Part shown: piece by piece, positions 1 to 9,484 of the stretch
Layout of the letters: every line of letters starts with the position of its first letter
Position numbering within the stretch: position 1 is the stretch's first letter
Assembly: GCF_900106795.1 (NCBI RefSeq)
Contig: NZ_FNNS01000010.1
Location: 55,632-119,631, forward strand
DNA length: 64,000 bases
Origin: Aequorivita viscosa
GTDB taxonomy: Bacteria > Bacteroidota > Bacteroidia > Flavobacteriales > Flavobacteriaceae
Direction: 5' to 3'
The notes under the pieces: generated by a model
Told to the model about the DNA's origin: nothing
Databases searched by the model: none
What the model saw: only the letters and a program-made list of their open reading frames with translations
Program-made: the position numbers and the translations under genes

Positions 1-26
1 TTTATAGGTTGGTTTTAATATAATAA

Positions 27-1304
27 TTATTTATTTGTGGTTTTATTTTCACTCCAGGTAAACAATACGGGGTCTATACTTATCATGATCCAAGCCCAAT
101 TGTTACTGTTACCGTCATAATTGTTTTTTACACTTTCAATACCTTCAGATGTGAAGTAATGTGAATATCCTGCTTTTACTCCAACAAATTGAGTGATTGA
201 ATACGAAGTTACTAAATCTAATTCGAACCCTAAATCTTTAGAAAGGTCGGAATCTATTTTTGAAGCAGCAAAGAATTTATGAAAATTTACGATAACATTT
301 GATTTGGTGTTAAATGCATACGATACTTTTCCGTGTAAATCTAACAATCCAACATCATCAATATGATTGCCAACGTAGAAGTAATCCATAAATCCGTTAA
401 ATTTATGATTAGTACCATAAAGTGGATTAAAAGCATTGTTTTTTCCGTCTTTAGGAGCGCCATATTCATTTCCACTAATTAACTCACCACCCAAACCTAA
501 ATTGAGGTTTTTTGTAGGTTTAAATGCTGCTTCAAGTGAAATTAAGTAAGCTTCTAAAGAATTATTTGCAATATCTTTTCCGAATTGATAGTAAAGATTT
601 GAGCTGAACTTAAATTTATTTAATGCCCCATCAATATGTACTCCAGCCGTTTGACTATATCGCGTCTCGTTCTTTGATTCGTCGATTTCATCAATATATT
701 GTAGTCCATTATTTAGGAATAAGAAGCTAGCACTTACTTTATTTATGTTTTTATGCAACCATACATACTGTAAGCTTTTGTAGGTTTTTTTTGTTAAAGT
801 ATTTCCAGTTAACGCTTCTCTATCTTGATTATAGGCGGCACCAAAATGAATTTTCGTATTGTTCGGTTCAAACTTTAAAATTGCGGCGTCGTGACTTCTA
901 CCTTGTTGCGCCCAATCGACATTTCCAAATAAACGTTGATCGTCATAAACAATTTCTTGTCGACCTAGTTTAAGTGAAAGATTCTGAACTAATAAAACAT
1001 TTGCCCAAGCTTGATGTAGGGAAACGCCGTTTTCATCGGCTACATTAAGTTGGGGAACATCGCCCCAAACACGCACATCTTGCGGGCTTAAATAAAAATG
1101 TAACTTTTCAGTTTTATAACTAAAGTTAAGTCTTGTACGCTGCGAAACGAACGTTGCAGGATCTATGTTGTTAGGGAAAAGCGTTTTGTAACCGTGCCTG
1201 TATTCAAACCGAGGCCTTAATGAAGCATCAATAGTAAATTGTGCGAAAACAGGTTCAAGAAAAAACAGGAGGAGAAGAGGTAAAAGAGACTTTAATTTGC
1301 TCAT
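27..1304 (-). CDS. Alginate-export family outer-membrane porin
   Basis: This 425-residue protein has a clear signal peptide (about residues 1-21, ending in VFAQ) followed by alternating short amphipathic segments typical of an outer-membrane beta-barrel. Near the mature N-terminus it reads SLRPRFEYRHGY and QRTRLNFSY, followed by KLGRQEIVYDDQRLFG; these are hallmarks of the alginate_exp family (AlgE-like porins) as found in Bacteroidetes. It ends in an aromatic-rich strand. The family lets anionic polysaccharides or other solutes cross the outer membrane, but in Bacteroidetes the substrate is often unknown and no polysaccharide-utilisation genes adjoin it here. It stands alone on the minus strand with about 300 bases of AT-rich DNA upstream. 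The family call is good; the substrate is not established. Confidence 0.75.
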   Translation of the reverse strand: MSKLKSLLPLLLLFFLEPVFAQFTIDASLRPRFEYRHGYKTLFPNNIDPATFVSQRTRLNFSYKTEKLHFYLSPQDVRVWGDVPQLNVADENGVSLHQAWANVLLVQNLSLKLGRQEIVYDDQRLFGNVDWAQQGRSHDAAILKFEPNNTKIHFGAAYNQDREALTGNTLTKKTYKSLQYVWLHKNINKVSASFLFLNNGLQYIDEIDESKNETRYSQTAGVHIDGALNKFKFSSNLYYQFGKDIANNSLEAYLISLEAAFKPTKNLNLGLGGELISGNEYGAPKDGKNNAFNPLYGTNHKFNGFMDYFYVGNHIDDVGLLDLHGKVSYAFNTKSNVIVNFHKFFAASKIDSDLSKDLGFELDLVTSYSITQFVGVKAGYSHYFTSEGIESVKNNYDGNSNNWAWIMISIDPVLFTWSENKTTNK

Positions 1305-1613
1305 AATTTTTTGTGGTTAAAACCGTAGAACAAAGGTCGTTTCTAGCTTTGAGAAAACAAAACAAATTAGTCTTTTATTTTTATTTTTTTTAGCTCCAGT
1401 TTAGAATAATTACGCTATTTATTCTTTTTGTAAATCTTGCACGCATTATTTTCTAAAGGGTAGAAAATTAAATATGAAATAAACGCAAAGCAGTTTTAAT
1501 ACTAAACAGAACAATTTCAAGTTGTAACGGAAATGCAAGCGTAAAACTTAGCTAAAACTTGAAAATAAAAAAGACCACCAAATGGCAGTCTTTTTTACTA
1601 TTTCTTATAGAGC
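1305..1613. other. Intergenic region between porin and SlyD-like gene
   Basis: About 300 AT-rich bases without a credible gene. The right end holds the terminator hairpin of the slyD-like gene. The rest must contain the porin promoter, but I could not assign one convincingly. Confidence 0.6.
1567..1596 (-). terminator. Rho-independent terminator after slyD-like gene
   Basis: Read leftwards, the stem arms AAAAAAGAC and GTCTTTTTT enclose the loop TGCCATTTGGTG and end in a run of T, just downstream of the SlyD-like gene. The dnaN gene is followed by a hairpin with an almost identical loop (51556-51587). The A/T symmetry means it could also work in the other direction. Confidence 0.8.
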
Positions 1614-2042
1614 TTATTTTATCTCGAGTAATTCGAGTTCAAATGTCAAATCTTGTCCTGCTAATGGGTGATTAGCATCTACAATAATGAAATCTTCTTT
1701 TACATCTGCTACGCGCATCTGGCGTTCAGAACCATCAGGATTTTTAGACACAAGTCCCATTCCTACTTCTGGTTTAATTTCTGGTGGAAGGTTTTCATTA
1801 GGTACTTTTTGAAAAAGTTCTTTTTGGACTTCTCCGTAAGCTTCCTCTTTTGGAATGGTAATAGTTTTCTTTTCACTCACCTTCATATCTACCAATCCTT
1901 TTTCGAAACCGGGAATTAAACGACCTTCGCCCAGCTTAACTTCCAAAGGCTCACGCTCTAAGGAACTGTCGAATATTTGCCCGTCTCCTAATTTTCCGGT
2001 GTAATGAAGTTTTACGGTTTCATTTCCTGTTACTTGATTCAT
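1614..2042 (-). CDS. FKBP-type peptidyl-prolyl isomerase, SlyD-like
   Basis: The 142-residue protein begins with VKLHYTGKLGDGQIFDSS (about residues 10-27) and continues with GRLIPGFEKGLVDM, the two signature stretches of FKBP isomerases. The insert-in-flap domain (about 70-125: IPKEEAYGEVQ, then ANHPLAGQDLTFELELLEI) is of the SlyD type, which combines prolyl isomerisation with chaperone activity. Unlike E. coli SlyD it has no histidine- and cysteine-rich metal-binding tail. No signal peptide is seen, so it should be cytoplasmic. It forms its own transcription unit and is followed by a strong terminator. Confidence 0.9.
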   Translation of the reverse strand: MNQVTGNETVKLHYTGKLGDGQIFDSSLEREPLEVKLGEGRLIPGFEKGLVDMKVSEKKTITIPKEEAYGEVQKELFQKVPNENLPPEIKPEVGMGLVSKNPDGSERQMRVADVKEDFIIVDANHPLAGQDLTFELELLEIK

Positions 2043-2872
2043 ACTGTTTTGTTTTTCAATTATTTAATCAATAGGCGCAAAACTATAGGTTTGAATGACC
2101 AATTCCACAGAATTTGATAGATAATATAGATTTTAGGTCATAAAATTTGGTTAAAAAACAAAATGACGTAATCTTATAGTGCCTCGTTTAAACAAAACTA
2201 AATGGTTTGGTGATTGAGTGTAAACCTTTAAATCGAAAGCTAGAATTTCTTTTTCTTTGGAAGCAATATATTTTAGCCTAGATTAGGTGATGTTCATAAA
2301 GTGATATTATTTTAAGGTTATCTAATAAATAAAATAGTTAATTCGTAAGTTGGAAGTTGCTTTCGTTGCATTGCATAAAGAAATAAATTGCATTGACGTG
2401 GCTATGTTATATAAAAAGAAACAAACAATTGGTTATTAATCAGTGTTGCCTGGCTAAAATTCTATAATCACGTATAGACCAAGTCAATAAAGACTTTCGG
2501 AGGGTTTTTTAAATATGACCTTCATTTTCATTTTTGTTCAGTATCAGAACCGAAATTTTTCAATCTTTTCAATCTTTAAATGTTAAAAAATACATTTTCC
2601 GTGTTTTACAATATAGTCTTGGCTCCCGCCTCCAAGACGGGCAGACTTGGTTCTTGTAGCGACAGCGGTCCGCCCGAACGTGCTTTTCTTGCCCAAATGA
2701 ATATGATAAGGCGGGCGGGTCTTGTTTCTTTTCTCGGACAATTGGTTATTAATAATTAGTCACTACTTTTATATACTAACGTAGGACCACTTAAAATTGT
2801 GAATATCTATTCTCAACTTTCAATTTCGTTTCTATTATAAGTCCTATTTTCGCTTTTCTAAAAAATATTACT
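2043..2872. other. Long gene-poor intergenic region with a GC-rich block
   Basis: About 830 bases without a convincing gene. Most is AT-rich. A block at about 2620-2725 is strikingly GC-rich and carries inverted-repeat pieces: CCGCCCG (2670-2676) against CGGGCGG (2712-2718), and CCCG against CGGG at about 2626-2641. It resembles the short GC-rich intergenic repeats scattered in some flavobacterial genomes, but only one copy of this type is visible here. Confidence 0.5.
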
Positions 2873-3370
2873 ATGAGCGTAACTTGGTATGAATGTAAGG
2901 TGAAATACAAAAAAACACACGAGACAGGAGAACAAAAAGTAACTACAGATACCTATTTGTTAGATGCGGTTTCTTATACCGAAGCTGAATCCAGAATTAC
3001 AGAAGAGATGAAAGCTTACACAGAGGAAGATTTTAGAATAATGAATATAAAGGTGGCTAACTTTTCAGAAGTTCATCCGTTTGAAAATTCCGATCGTTGG
3101 TTTAAATCTAAGGTATCTCTGGTAGCACTCGACGAAGAGAGCGGTAAGGAGAAAAAGACTAATATATACTTGTTAGTTCAAGCCAACGACGTAAAGGAAG
3201 CTTATGAAAACAGTACTAAAGCGATGGCTGATACCATGGGCGATTTTACAATACCGTCAATTACCGAATCTCCAATTTTAGATGTATTCCCATATTTTAC
3301 TGGAGAAGAAGAACAACTTGAAAAATTTAATGTCATAGAAACGGCTGAACTTGTAGAACAAGAAGATTAA
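2873..3370 (+). CDS. DUF4494 domain-containing protein
   Basis: The 165-residue cytoplasmic protein matches the Bacteroidetes-specific DUF4494 family over its full length. It starts with the typical WYECKVKYKKT, has SYTEAESRI and ITESPILDVFPYF, and contains two similar halves, each with a strand segment followed by an A-E-A helix (DAVSYTEAES at about 31-40 and QANDVKEAYE at about 101-110), which suggests an internal duplication. No function is known. A terminator hairpin follows at once, so it is monocistronic. Confidence 0.85.
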   Translation: MSVTWYECKVKYKKTHETGEQKVTTDTYLLDAVSYTEAESRITEEMKAYTEEDFRIMNIKVANFSEVHPFENSDRWFKSKVSLVALDEESGKEKKTNIYLLVQANDVKEAYENSTKAMADTMGDFTIPSITESPILDVFPYFTGEEEQLEKFNVIETAELVEQED

Positions 3371-3421
3371 ATTAGAAGTACTATCGTGATTTCAATATAA
3401 TTTTATAAAAGTTAACGATTT

Positions 3422-3450
3422 AAAGCATCTCTAATAAAGAGGTGCTTTTT
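3422..3450 (+). terminator. Terminator after DUF4494 gene
   Basis: The arms AAAGCATCTCT and AGAGGTGCTTT pair with one G-T wobble around the short loop AATAA and run into TTTT, 52 bases after the stop codon. A classic intrinsic terminator. Confidence 0.85.
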
Positions 3451-3474
3451 AATTAATGAGTGTGCAATCAAAAG

Positions 3475-3504
3475 TTGCTACTGTTGTTCATTTTTCTATA
3501 TTTG
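3475..3504 (+). promoter_or_regulatory. Bacteroidetes-type promoter of nagB
   Basis: TTG (3475-3477), a spacer of 19 bases and TATATTTG (3497-3504) match the Bacteroidetes sigma-A consensus TTTG-N19-TAnnTTTG. Transcription should start near 3510, giving a leader of about 90 bases before nagB. Confidence 0.65.
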
Positions 3505-3601
3505 TGATAATATTAAGTAATTTGAATAAGTTAAAATTTAATTCAAATTTTCTTGCTTAATTAATTTCAGTTAGACACTACTGATATAACAAAGTTTCCT
3601 T

Positions 3602-4384
3602 ATGATAAACAATTTTGATGAACTTTCTAAAGTCAATAGATTCAACGTTTGGTCTGATGCTGAAAAAGCTTCTATATATGTTGCACGAACTATAGCGGAA
3701 CTTATCGTTCAGCAACAACATTTGGGTAAGCCTGCGGTATTAGGGTTGGCTACTGGCAATACTCCTAAAAAGGTGTATCAAGAATTAGTTAGACTACACC
3801 AAAATGAAGGCTTGAGCTTTCATAATGTAATTAGCTTTAACCTAGATGAGTATTACCCAATTCATCCAGAAAGCTTCCAGAGCTATACATATTTTATGAA
3901 ACATCATTTGTTTAATCATATTGATATAGACGAATCGAATATTCATATTCCTCATACAGATCTTTCACCTGATCGTATTTTGCAATATTGCAACGATTAT
4001 GAAACGAAAATAAAAAATTATGGCGGCTTAGATTTGCAGTTATTGGGTATTGGCAGAAACGGACATATTGGGTTTAACGAACCTGGTTCTAAGTTCGATT
4101 CTACCACTCGTTTGGTGAACTTACATTCGCTAACAAGACTTGATGCCGAAGCGGATTTTGGAACTATGGAAATGGTTCCTCATCAAGCAATAAGCATTGG
4201 AATTCATACAATTACACAAGCAAAGAAAATACTTTTACTGGCCTTAGGAGAGCGAAAATCAGAAATTATCAACAAAGCACTTAAAGGCGATGTATCTACC
4301 GATGTTCCTGCTTCTATATTGCAAACAATTCCACAAGTTGAAATTGTTTTAGATGCGGAGGCTGCGTCATTAATTCAAGAATAG
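3602..4384 (+). CDS. nagB: Glucosamine-6-phosphate deaminase
   Basis: The 260-residue protein converts glucosamine-6-phosphate to fructose-6-phosphate and ammonia, linking amino-sugar breakdown to glycolysis. It carries GLATGNTPKKVYQEL (phosphate-binding loop, about residues 48-62), NLDEYYP (about 80-86, with the catalytic aspartate) and LGIGRNGHIGFNEPGS (about 148-163, with the catalytic histidine), all diagnostic of NagB. Its length equals the bacterial family norm. It is monocistronic with its own promoter, and no nagA or chitin genes lie nearby. Confidence 0.93.
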   Translation: MINNFDELSKVNRFNVWSDAEKASIYVARTIAELIVQQQHLGKPAVLGLATGNTPKKVYQELVRLHQNEGLSFHNVISFNLDEYYPIHPESFQSYTYFMKHHLFNHIDIDESNIHIPHTDLSPDRILQYCNDYETKIKNYGGLDLQLLGIGRNGHIGFNEPGSKFDSTTRLVNLHSLTRLDAEADFGTMEMVPHQAISIGIHTITQAKKILLLALGERKSEIINKALKGDVSTDVPASILQTIPQVEIVLDAEAASLIQE

Positions 4385-4652
4385 TTAATTGGGCTTTCAT
4401 TTAGTGTTAATTATTCTTTAAACGGCTTTAGTAAAAAACGGGTCTTTTTTAGCCATTCCTCTCAAACCATATTTCATTTTTAGATTAATCTTTCAGCATT
4501 AAGTGGTCCAAATCTCCTACAAAATTGTGTTTGTTCGGATTTCAACCTTTCAACAATTAGCGGTTAATAAATAGGTATAAAATGATTCTCGTTATCTTAA
4601 AAAGGCTTCACTGATTTAGTAGATTTGAAAAATAACTGAAAATGTAATCGCA

Positions 4653-7313
4653 ATGGTTAGTCTGGTAGAAGATAAAATAAAAACAATAATGGAAGACGAA
4701 CTGTTTACCCATTCTGAAATAGAAGAAGCAAAACGGTTTTATGGCGAAGGCGAGCACACCATCCTATCGCAAGGGAAAGAAAAGATAACGGTACTTGTAG
4801 CAAACGGGGAAGAGCATACGGTACAGATAGCAGTGAACGGAGAAGAAGAACTCTTCCAAAAGACCAACGATAGACTTACCGAATGGGATGTATATGGCCT
4901 TACCGCCCTGTTCGTTATAGCCAATAAATGTAAGGACGAAACCCTTTCCGAAGGCATCAAATATACCCGGGAAGGCATGATAAAGCGGGTAATTGAGGAA
5001 CGTTATGATAGAGCCAAAAAAGCTGATTATAAGGTAGTTTTGGCCAATAACCTGCACGGCGAGCACATTTTAACCAACGAAAAAGGAAAATCCTATAGGA
5101 TTACCCTTCGCGATTTTGAGAATAAGACCGGTTATATCAACAATATCGATTGGCGCACAAACAAGCTCGGCACTACCAAGCATATAATGTACCTGTTCAA
5201 CTATTTGGAAAACAATCCTTCGAAAACTAGAAAAATGGATAAAAAATATCCATTTATAGAAATTTTTACCGATCCGTTGAACGATTATAGAATTACGTGG
5301 TATTATCCGGAAACCCTACGAACGGAGGAAAGGAAATTACTGACCTCGTATTTTGGTAACAAAAACCATATCGGCGATTCACAGATTGCCGGTTTCTTTT
5401 CTTTCGTACATAAATCGAGGGACCTGGAGCGCATTAAGATTCGCCAAGAGGTGTTTGAAAAAGTAGAAGCTTATTTTGAGAAGAACGAGTTGGAGCAGAA
5501 GAAGCAAAACACAACATTGGACTTTTCGTCTATACGGGCAACCTTGTACCCCTACCAAAAAGAAGGTGTTGAATTTGCCGCCTTTAAAGAAGGTGTTATA
5601 ATCGCTGATGAAATGGGACTGGGGAAAACCCTTCAAGCCATTGCGACCGCGGTCCTCAAAAAGGAGATATTTGATTTTGGAAAGACCTTGGTAATTTGCC
5701 CAGCTTCGGTAAAAAGCCAATGGAAGAACGAGGTTTTGAAGTTTACCAATGAGCAGGCCATTGTGGTTGAAGGCCTCCCCGAAGAACGCAACCAAATGTA
5801 CCTTAACGATCCTTCTTTTTTCCATATAATCAACTATGAAACCGTATTGCGGGATCTGCCCGTTATAAACAAAGTTGGATACGATTTCATCATACTCGAT
5901 GAAGCCCAGAAGATTAAGAATTATGAGACCAAAACCGCCAACGCCGTAAAAGCCATACATAAAAAACACGCCTTGGTAATTACAGGTACTCCATTGGAGA
6001 ACAAGTTGTTGGACCTCTATTCCATAGTTCAGTTTTTGGATCCTTATTACCTGGCGCCGCAATGGGAGTTTTCATACCAGCATTGTGTTTTCGATACCAA
6101 TTCAAAGAATAAGATTCGGGGATATTATAATTTGCAAGAATTAAAAGCCCGGTTGGAACCAATACTTATCCGTAGGGAAAAGCGGGATGTGTTTGAGCAG
6201 TTGCCCAATGTAATCCAAAAAAATGTGTTTGTTTCATTGTCTGATGAACAGGCTGGATTGCATGCCAGTTTTGCGAGGGGAATAGCGTCCATTCTAGGCA
6301 AGAAGTTTAAAACCACCTACGACTGGCAAAAATTAATGCACTTACTGACCAATATGCGCATGGTATGCAATTCTACCTATCTTATTGACAAGGAAACACA
6401 TATTTCGCCAAAGCTGGTGGAACTCCGTGAAATTCTGTTAGAAAACTTGGATGTAAAGAATAACAAAAGAAAGATAATTATTTTTTCGGAATGGGTAACC
6501 ATGTTGAATCTTATTGGGGAAATGCTTAAAAAGGAAGGTATTACCTACACAATATTAACCGGAAAAGTACCCGTAAAGAAGCGCGGTGCATTAATAAAGG
6601 AATTTGAGGATAACCCAGATTGCAGTATTTTTCTGTCCAGCGAGTCGGGTGGAACCGGACTCAACTTGCAGGTTGCCGATACCGTGATTAATTTTGAACT
6701 CCCTTGGAATCCAGCAAAGAAAAACCAGCGCATTGGCCGTATTGACCGGATTGGCCAAAAGAAGCAAACATTACACGTGTTTAACCTGCTCTCTTATGAT
6801 TCCATTGAAATGAAGATTGCTACTGGCCTCGTGTTAAAACAGAATCTGTTTGAAGGCGTACTGAATTCGGAAAGCCTAACTGATAATGTGGATTTTTCAG
6901 ATAAAGGTAAATCTCAGTTTATTCAGCAATTGGAAGAAGTATTAGGAAAAGATGATGAATTAAGTCCAAAAGGCAAGGATGCGTCAAACTTCGAGTTTCA
7001 AGAGGAAGACACCCTTTTGGAACTGACCACCGAACCCGTCCAAACAAACTTGTTTGAGGATAATGAACTTAACAAAAAAGTAAGGAATCCGAAAAGCCAA
7101 AATTTCCAAACCACAGCTGCCAAAAATGAAAACAACGGAAAAAACATAACCGATTTGGAGCAAATGGAAGCGGTAATGACCAAGGGCATGGAGTTTTTAA
7201 CCGGTATCTATAAGATGGGCACCGGAAAGGACATCGCAGCTGCGGGAAAGCCGAAGGTAAGTGTGAACAAAGAATCGGGAGAGGTTTCAATTACCTTTAA
7301 AATGGAACTGTAA
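4653..7313 (+). CDS. SNF2-family DEAD/DEAH-box helicase/ATPase
   Basis: An 886-residue SNF2 (Swi2/Snf2) ATPase. The helicase core has motif I DEMGLGKTLQ (about residue 315), motif II DEAQ (about 416), ITGTPLENKLLDLY (motif III), SSESGGTGLNLQVADTVI (motif V) and QRIGRIDRIGQ (motif VI, about 690). The first 290 residues are not a family I recognise; the last 180 are low-complexity and acidic and end in a compact helical domain. Bacterial SNF2 proteins translocate on double-stranded DNA, and some act in phage defence, for example with DISARM, but no DISARM partner is nearby. The next gene encodes a K+ channel. The role is unknown. Confidence 0.85.
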   Translation: MVSLVEDKIKTIMEDELFTHSEIEEAKRFYGEGEHTILSQGKEKITVLVANGEEHTVQIAVNGEEELFQKTNDRLTEWDVYGLTALFVIANKCKDETLSEGIKYTREGMIKRVIEERYDRAKKADYKVVLANNLHGEHILTNEKGKSYRITLRDFENKTGYINNIDWRTNKLGTTKHIMYLFNYLENNPSKTRKMDKKYPFIEIFTDPLNDYRITWYYPETLRTEERKLLTSYFGNKNHIGDSQIAGFFSFVHKSRDLERIKIRQEVFEKVEAYFEKNELEQKKQNTTLDFSSIRATLYPYQKEGVEFAAFKEGVIIADEMGLGKTLQAIATAVLKKEIFDFGKTLVICPASVKSQWKNEVLKFTNEQAIVVEGLPEERNQMYLNDPSFFHIINYETVLRDLPVINKVGYDFIILDEAQKIKNYETKTANAVKAIHKKHALVITGTPLENKLLDLYSIVQFLDPYYLAPQWEFSYQHCVFDTNSKNKIRGYYNLQELKARLEPILIRREKRDVFEQLPNVIQKNVFVSLSDEQAGLHASFARGIASILGKKFKTTYDWQKLMHLLTNMRMVCNSTYLIDKETHISPKLVELREILLENLDVKNNKRKIIIFSEWVTMLNLIGEMLKKEGITYTILTGKVPVKKRGALIKEFEDNPDCSIFLSSESGGTGLNLQVADTVINFELPWNPAKKNQRIGRIDRIGQKKQTLHVFNLLSYDSIEMKIATGLVLKQNLFEGVLNSESLTDNVDFSDKGKSQFIQQLEEVLGKDDELSPKGKDASNFEFQEEDTLLELTTEPVQTNLFEDNELNKKVRNPKSQNFQTTAAKNENNGKNITDLEQMEAVMTKGMEFLTGIYKMGTGKDIAAAGKPKVSVNKESGEVSITFKMEL

Positions 7314-7707
7314 ACCTCTTAAAACACTAATAATGCAATTATGAAGGATATTAAAACTTCCAACTATATCCAACGAAAACTGCGGGAACTTTAGGGAAAT
7401 CAATTTCAGCTTTAACAATTAGTGGTTCCAAGACGGTTTTATTCAGCCTAAAAACTAAACCCCTTAGTCATTACTACACAATCATAATAGGCAACGTTGT
7501 TATTCATTGTTATTCATTCAGAGCGCAAAGCCCTGCTGTTTGGTCTGATTTCGCTTACTTTCCAATTTAAATTCCCCTATTTTTGTGCTATTGAATTTCC
7601 TCAACCAAAACATTACGGTCGAAATAGAAAAAACATAAATTTAATTGTGTAGGTTAGGGGTTTATCAGGGCCTTTTTGTAAGCTCTATTCGAAATAAAAC
7701 GTAAATA
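7314..7707. other. Intergenic region between SNF2 helicase and K+ channel genes
   Basis: About 390 bases without an ORF of merit. A TATTTTTG box at 7578-7585 fits a Bacteroidetes -7 element, with only a weak -33 partner (TTTC), and could drive the downstream channel gene. The two genes are therefore probably not one operon. Confidence 0.45.
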
Positions 7708-9414
7708 ATGAAATTTGTCGGTAGCCAATTAGCATATTATTTGAGCGACAGGGATTTTAAAAGAAACTCTAAGGTTCTATTAAAATATTTGGTCCTTCTT
7801 GTAATCGTCATTGTAATTTTTTCTGTTCTTTTCCATTTTATTATGGAGATTGAAGGGCAGAACCACTCGTGGATTACTGGCTTTTATTGGACGCTTACCG
7901 TAATGAGCACTCTGGGTTTCGGCGATATAACCTTTGAATCTGACTTGGGGCGTTTTTTCAGTATTGTGGTATTGCTTTCAGGTATATTCATGCTATTGAT
8001 TTTTTTGCCTTTTGCTTTTATTAGGCATTTTTATGTACCGCTGTTGGAATCGAAAAAGAAAAACAGGGTTCCCCGAAGTGTTCCGCAAAAAACAAAAGAC
8101 CATATACTTATATGTTCCTATGATGTCATCGCGAGGGATTTTACAGAGCGGTTAAAACAGGACAACGCACCGTATTATATTATCGAGAAAGATCCAGAAA
8201 AAGCCCTTAAGCTTTATGACGCCGAGGTTCCTGTGCTATTGGGAGAATTGGACATGGAAGAAACCTTTCTACATGCCAATATCAAGGAGGCAAAATTGGT
8301 ACTCGTAAACAGGGATGATATTTTGAATACGAAAATCATCCTTATTATCCGAAACCTTGCTCCCCATATTACCATTGTTGCCCTGGCCACGGATGATGAG
8401 TCGGTAGATGTGCAGCAACTCAGTGGGGCCGATCACGTACTTCCTATAAAAAGGTGGCTCGGTGAACAACTGGCAAATAGGGTGAACGCACAACACGCAA
8501 AATCGCAGCCCATTGGGCAATACGAAAATCTTTTGATTGCCGAATTGACTATTCAGCATACCACTTTGGTTTCTAAAACGATAAGGGAAACGAAATTAAG
8601 GCAAAAATATGGAGTAAGTATTGTTGGAATTTGGGAACGTGGAATATTAAAGCCTATAACCGGAAATGAGAAATTATCGCACGACAGCGTATTGGTTATC
8701 ATCGGAAAAGAAGAACAACTGTTGAGCGTTGACGAGGTGTTTTATGATTACAAACCCAACCCCAATCCCGTATTGGTTATTGGTGGTGGGAAGGTGGGTT
8801 TGGCAGCAGCGCAATCCTTGCATAAAAATGGAGTTTCTGCCAACTTAATCGATAAAGAGCCGGCGTTATGCAAAAAAGCAAGTCCCTATTGTAACGAGGT
8901 ATTTGCTGGATTGGCTTCCGATTATGAATTATTGAAGGAAGCTGGGATTATGGATGCTCCATCCGTACTACTTTCTACCCACGATGATGCTATGAACATC
9001 CACCTTGCGTCCTACTGTCGAAAGCTCAATAAAGAGGTGCGCATAGTGAGCCGGATAACAAAAGCCAGGAATATTGATATTATCCATAGGGCAGGAGCCA
9101 ATTTTGTGTTGAGCTATGCCACCTTGGGTTCCGAAGCGGTTTTATCAATCTCAAAAGGGCAGGAGCTTAATATACTTGGCGAGGGCATTAAATTGTTTAG
9201 TGTTGCAATGCCGCAATCGTTGGCGGGGAAATCATTGGCTGAATCGGGTATAGGTGCCAAAACCGGTCTTTCGGTTATAGCTATAAAAGAGAATTCTGAG
9301 GTGGAAACACTACTATCGGCAAATACGATTCTTCCGCAAGGAGCCGAGATAATCATGCTCGGAAACATTGAGATGCGGGATAAATTCAATGAGTTGTTTG
9401 TTACTGAAAATTAA
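7708..9414 (+). CDS. Potassium channel with two TrkA-N/TrkA-C (RCK) units
   Basis: The 568-residue protein has two membrane helices (about residues 24-46 and 82-105) flanking a pore loop with the selectivity filter TLGFGD (68-73), as in two-helix K+ channels. The cytoplasmic part holds two NAD-binding TrkA_N domains (about 122-235 and 352-470; the second starts VLVIGGGKVGLAAAQ) each followed by a TrkA_C domain (about 255-335 and 485-568). Such tandem RCK units gate the pore by ligand binding. It should carry K+ or a similar cation across the inner membrane. The GFGD filter fits channel rather than antiporter function. Confidence 0.88.
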   Translation: MKFVGSQLAYYLSDRDFKRNSKVLLKYLVLLVIVIVIFSVLFHFIMEIEGQNHSWITGFYWTLTVMSTLGFGDITFESDLGRFFSIVVLLSGIFMLLIFLPFAFIRHFYVPLLESKKKNRVPRSVPQKTKDHILICSYDVIARDFTERLKQDNAPYYIIEKDPEKALKLYDAEVPVLLGELDMEETFLHANIKEAKLVLVNRDDILNTKIILIIRNLAPHITIVALATDDESVDVQQLSGADHVLPIKRWLGEQLANRVNAQHAKSQPIGQYENLLIAELTIQHTTLVSKTIRETKLRQKYGVSIVGIWERGILKPITGNEKLSHDSVLVIIGKEEQLLSVDEVFYDYKPNPNPVLVIGGGKVGLAAAQSLHKNGVSANLIDKEPALCKKASPYCNEVFAGLASDYELLKEAGIMDAPSVLLSTHDDAMNIHLASYCRKLNKEVRIVSRITKARNIDIIHRAGANFVLSYATLGSEAVLSISKGQELNILGEGIKLFSVAMPQSLAGKSLAESGIGAKTGLSVIAIKENSEVETLLSANTILPQGAEIIMLGNIEMRDKFNELFVTEN

Positions 9415-9484
9415 TGTTGCCGGCTTTTTTGATATTGCTTTTATTCTTAACGTATATATTGTTGCTTCCCAATAGGATTCTTGT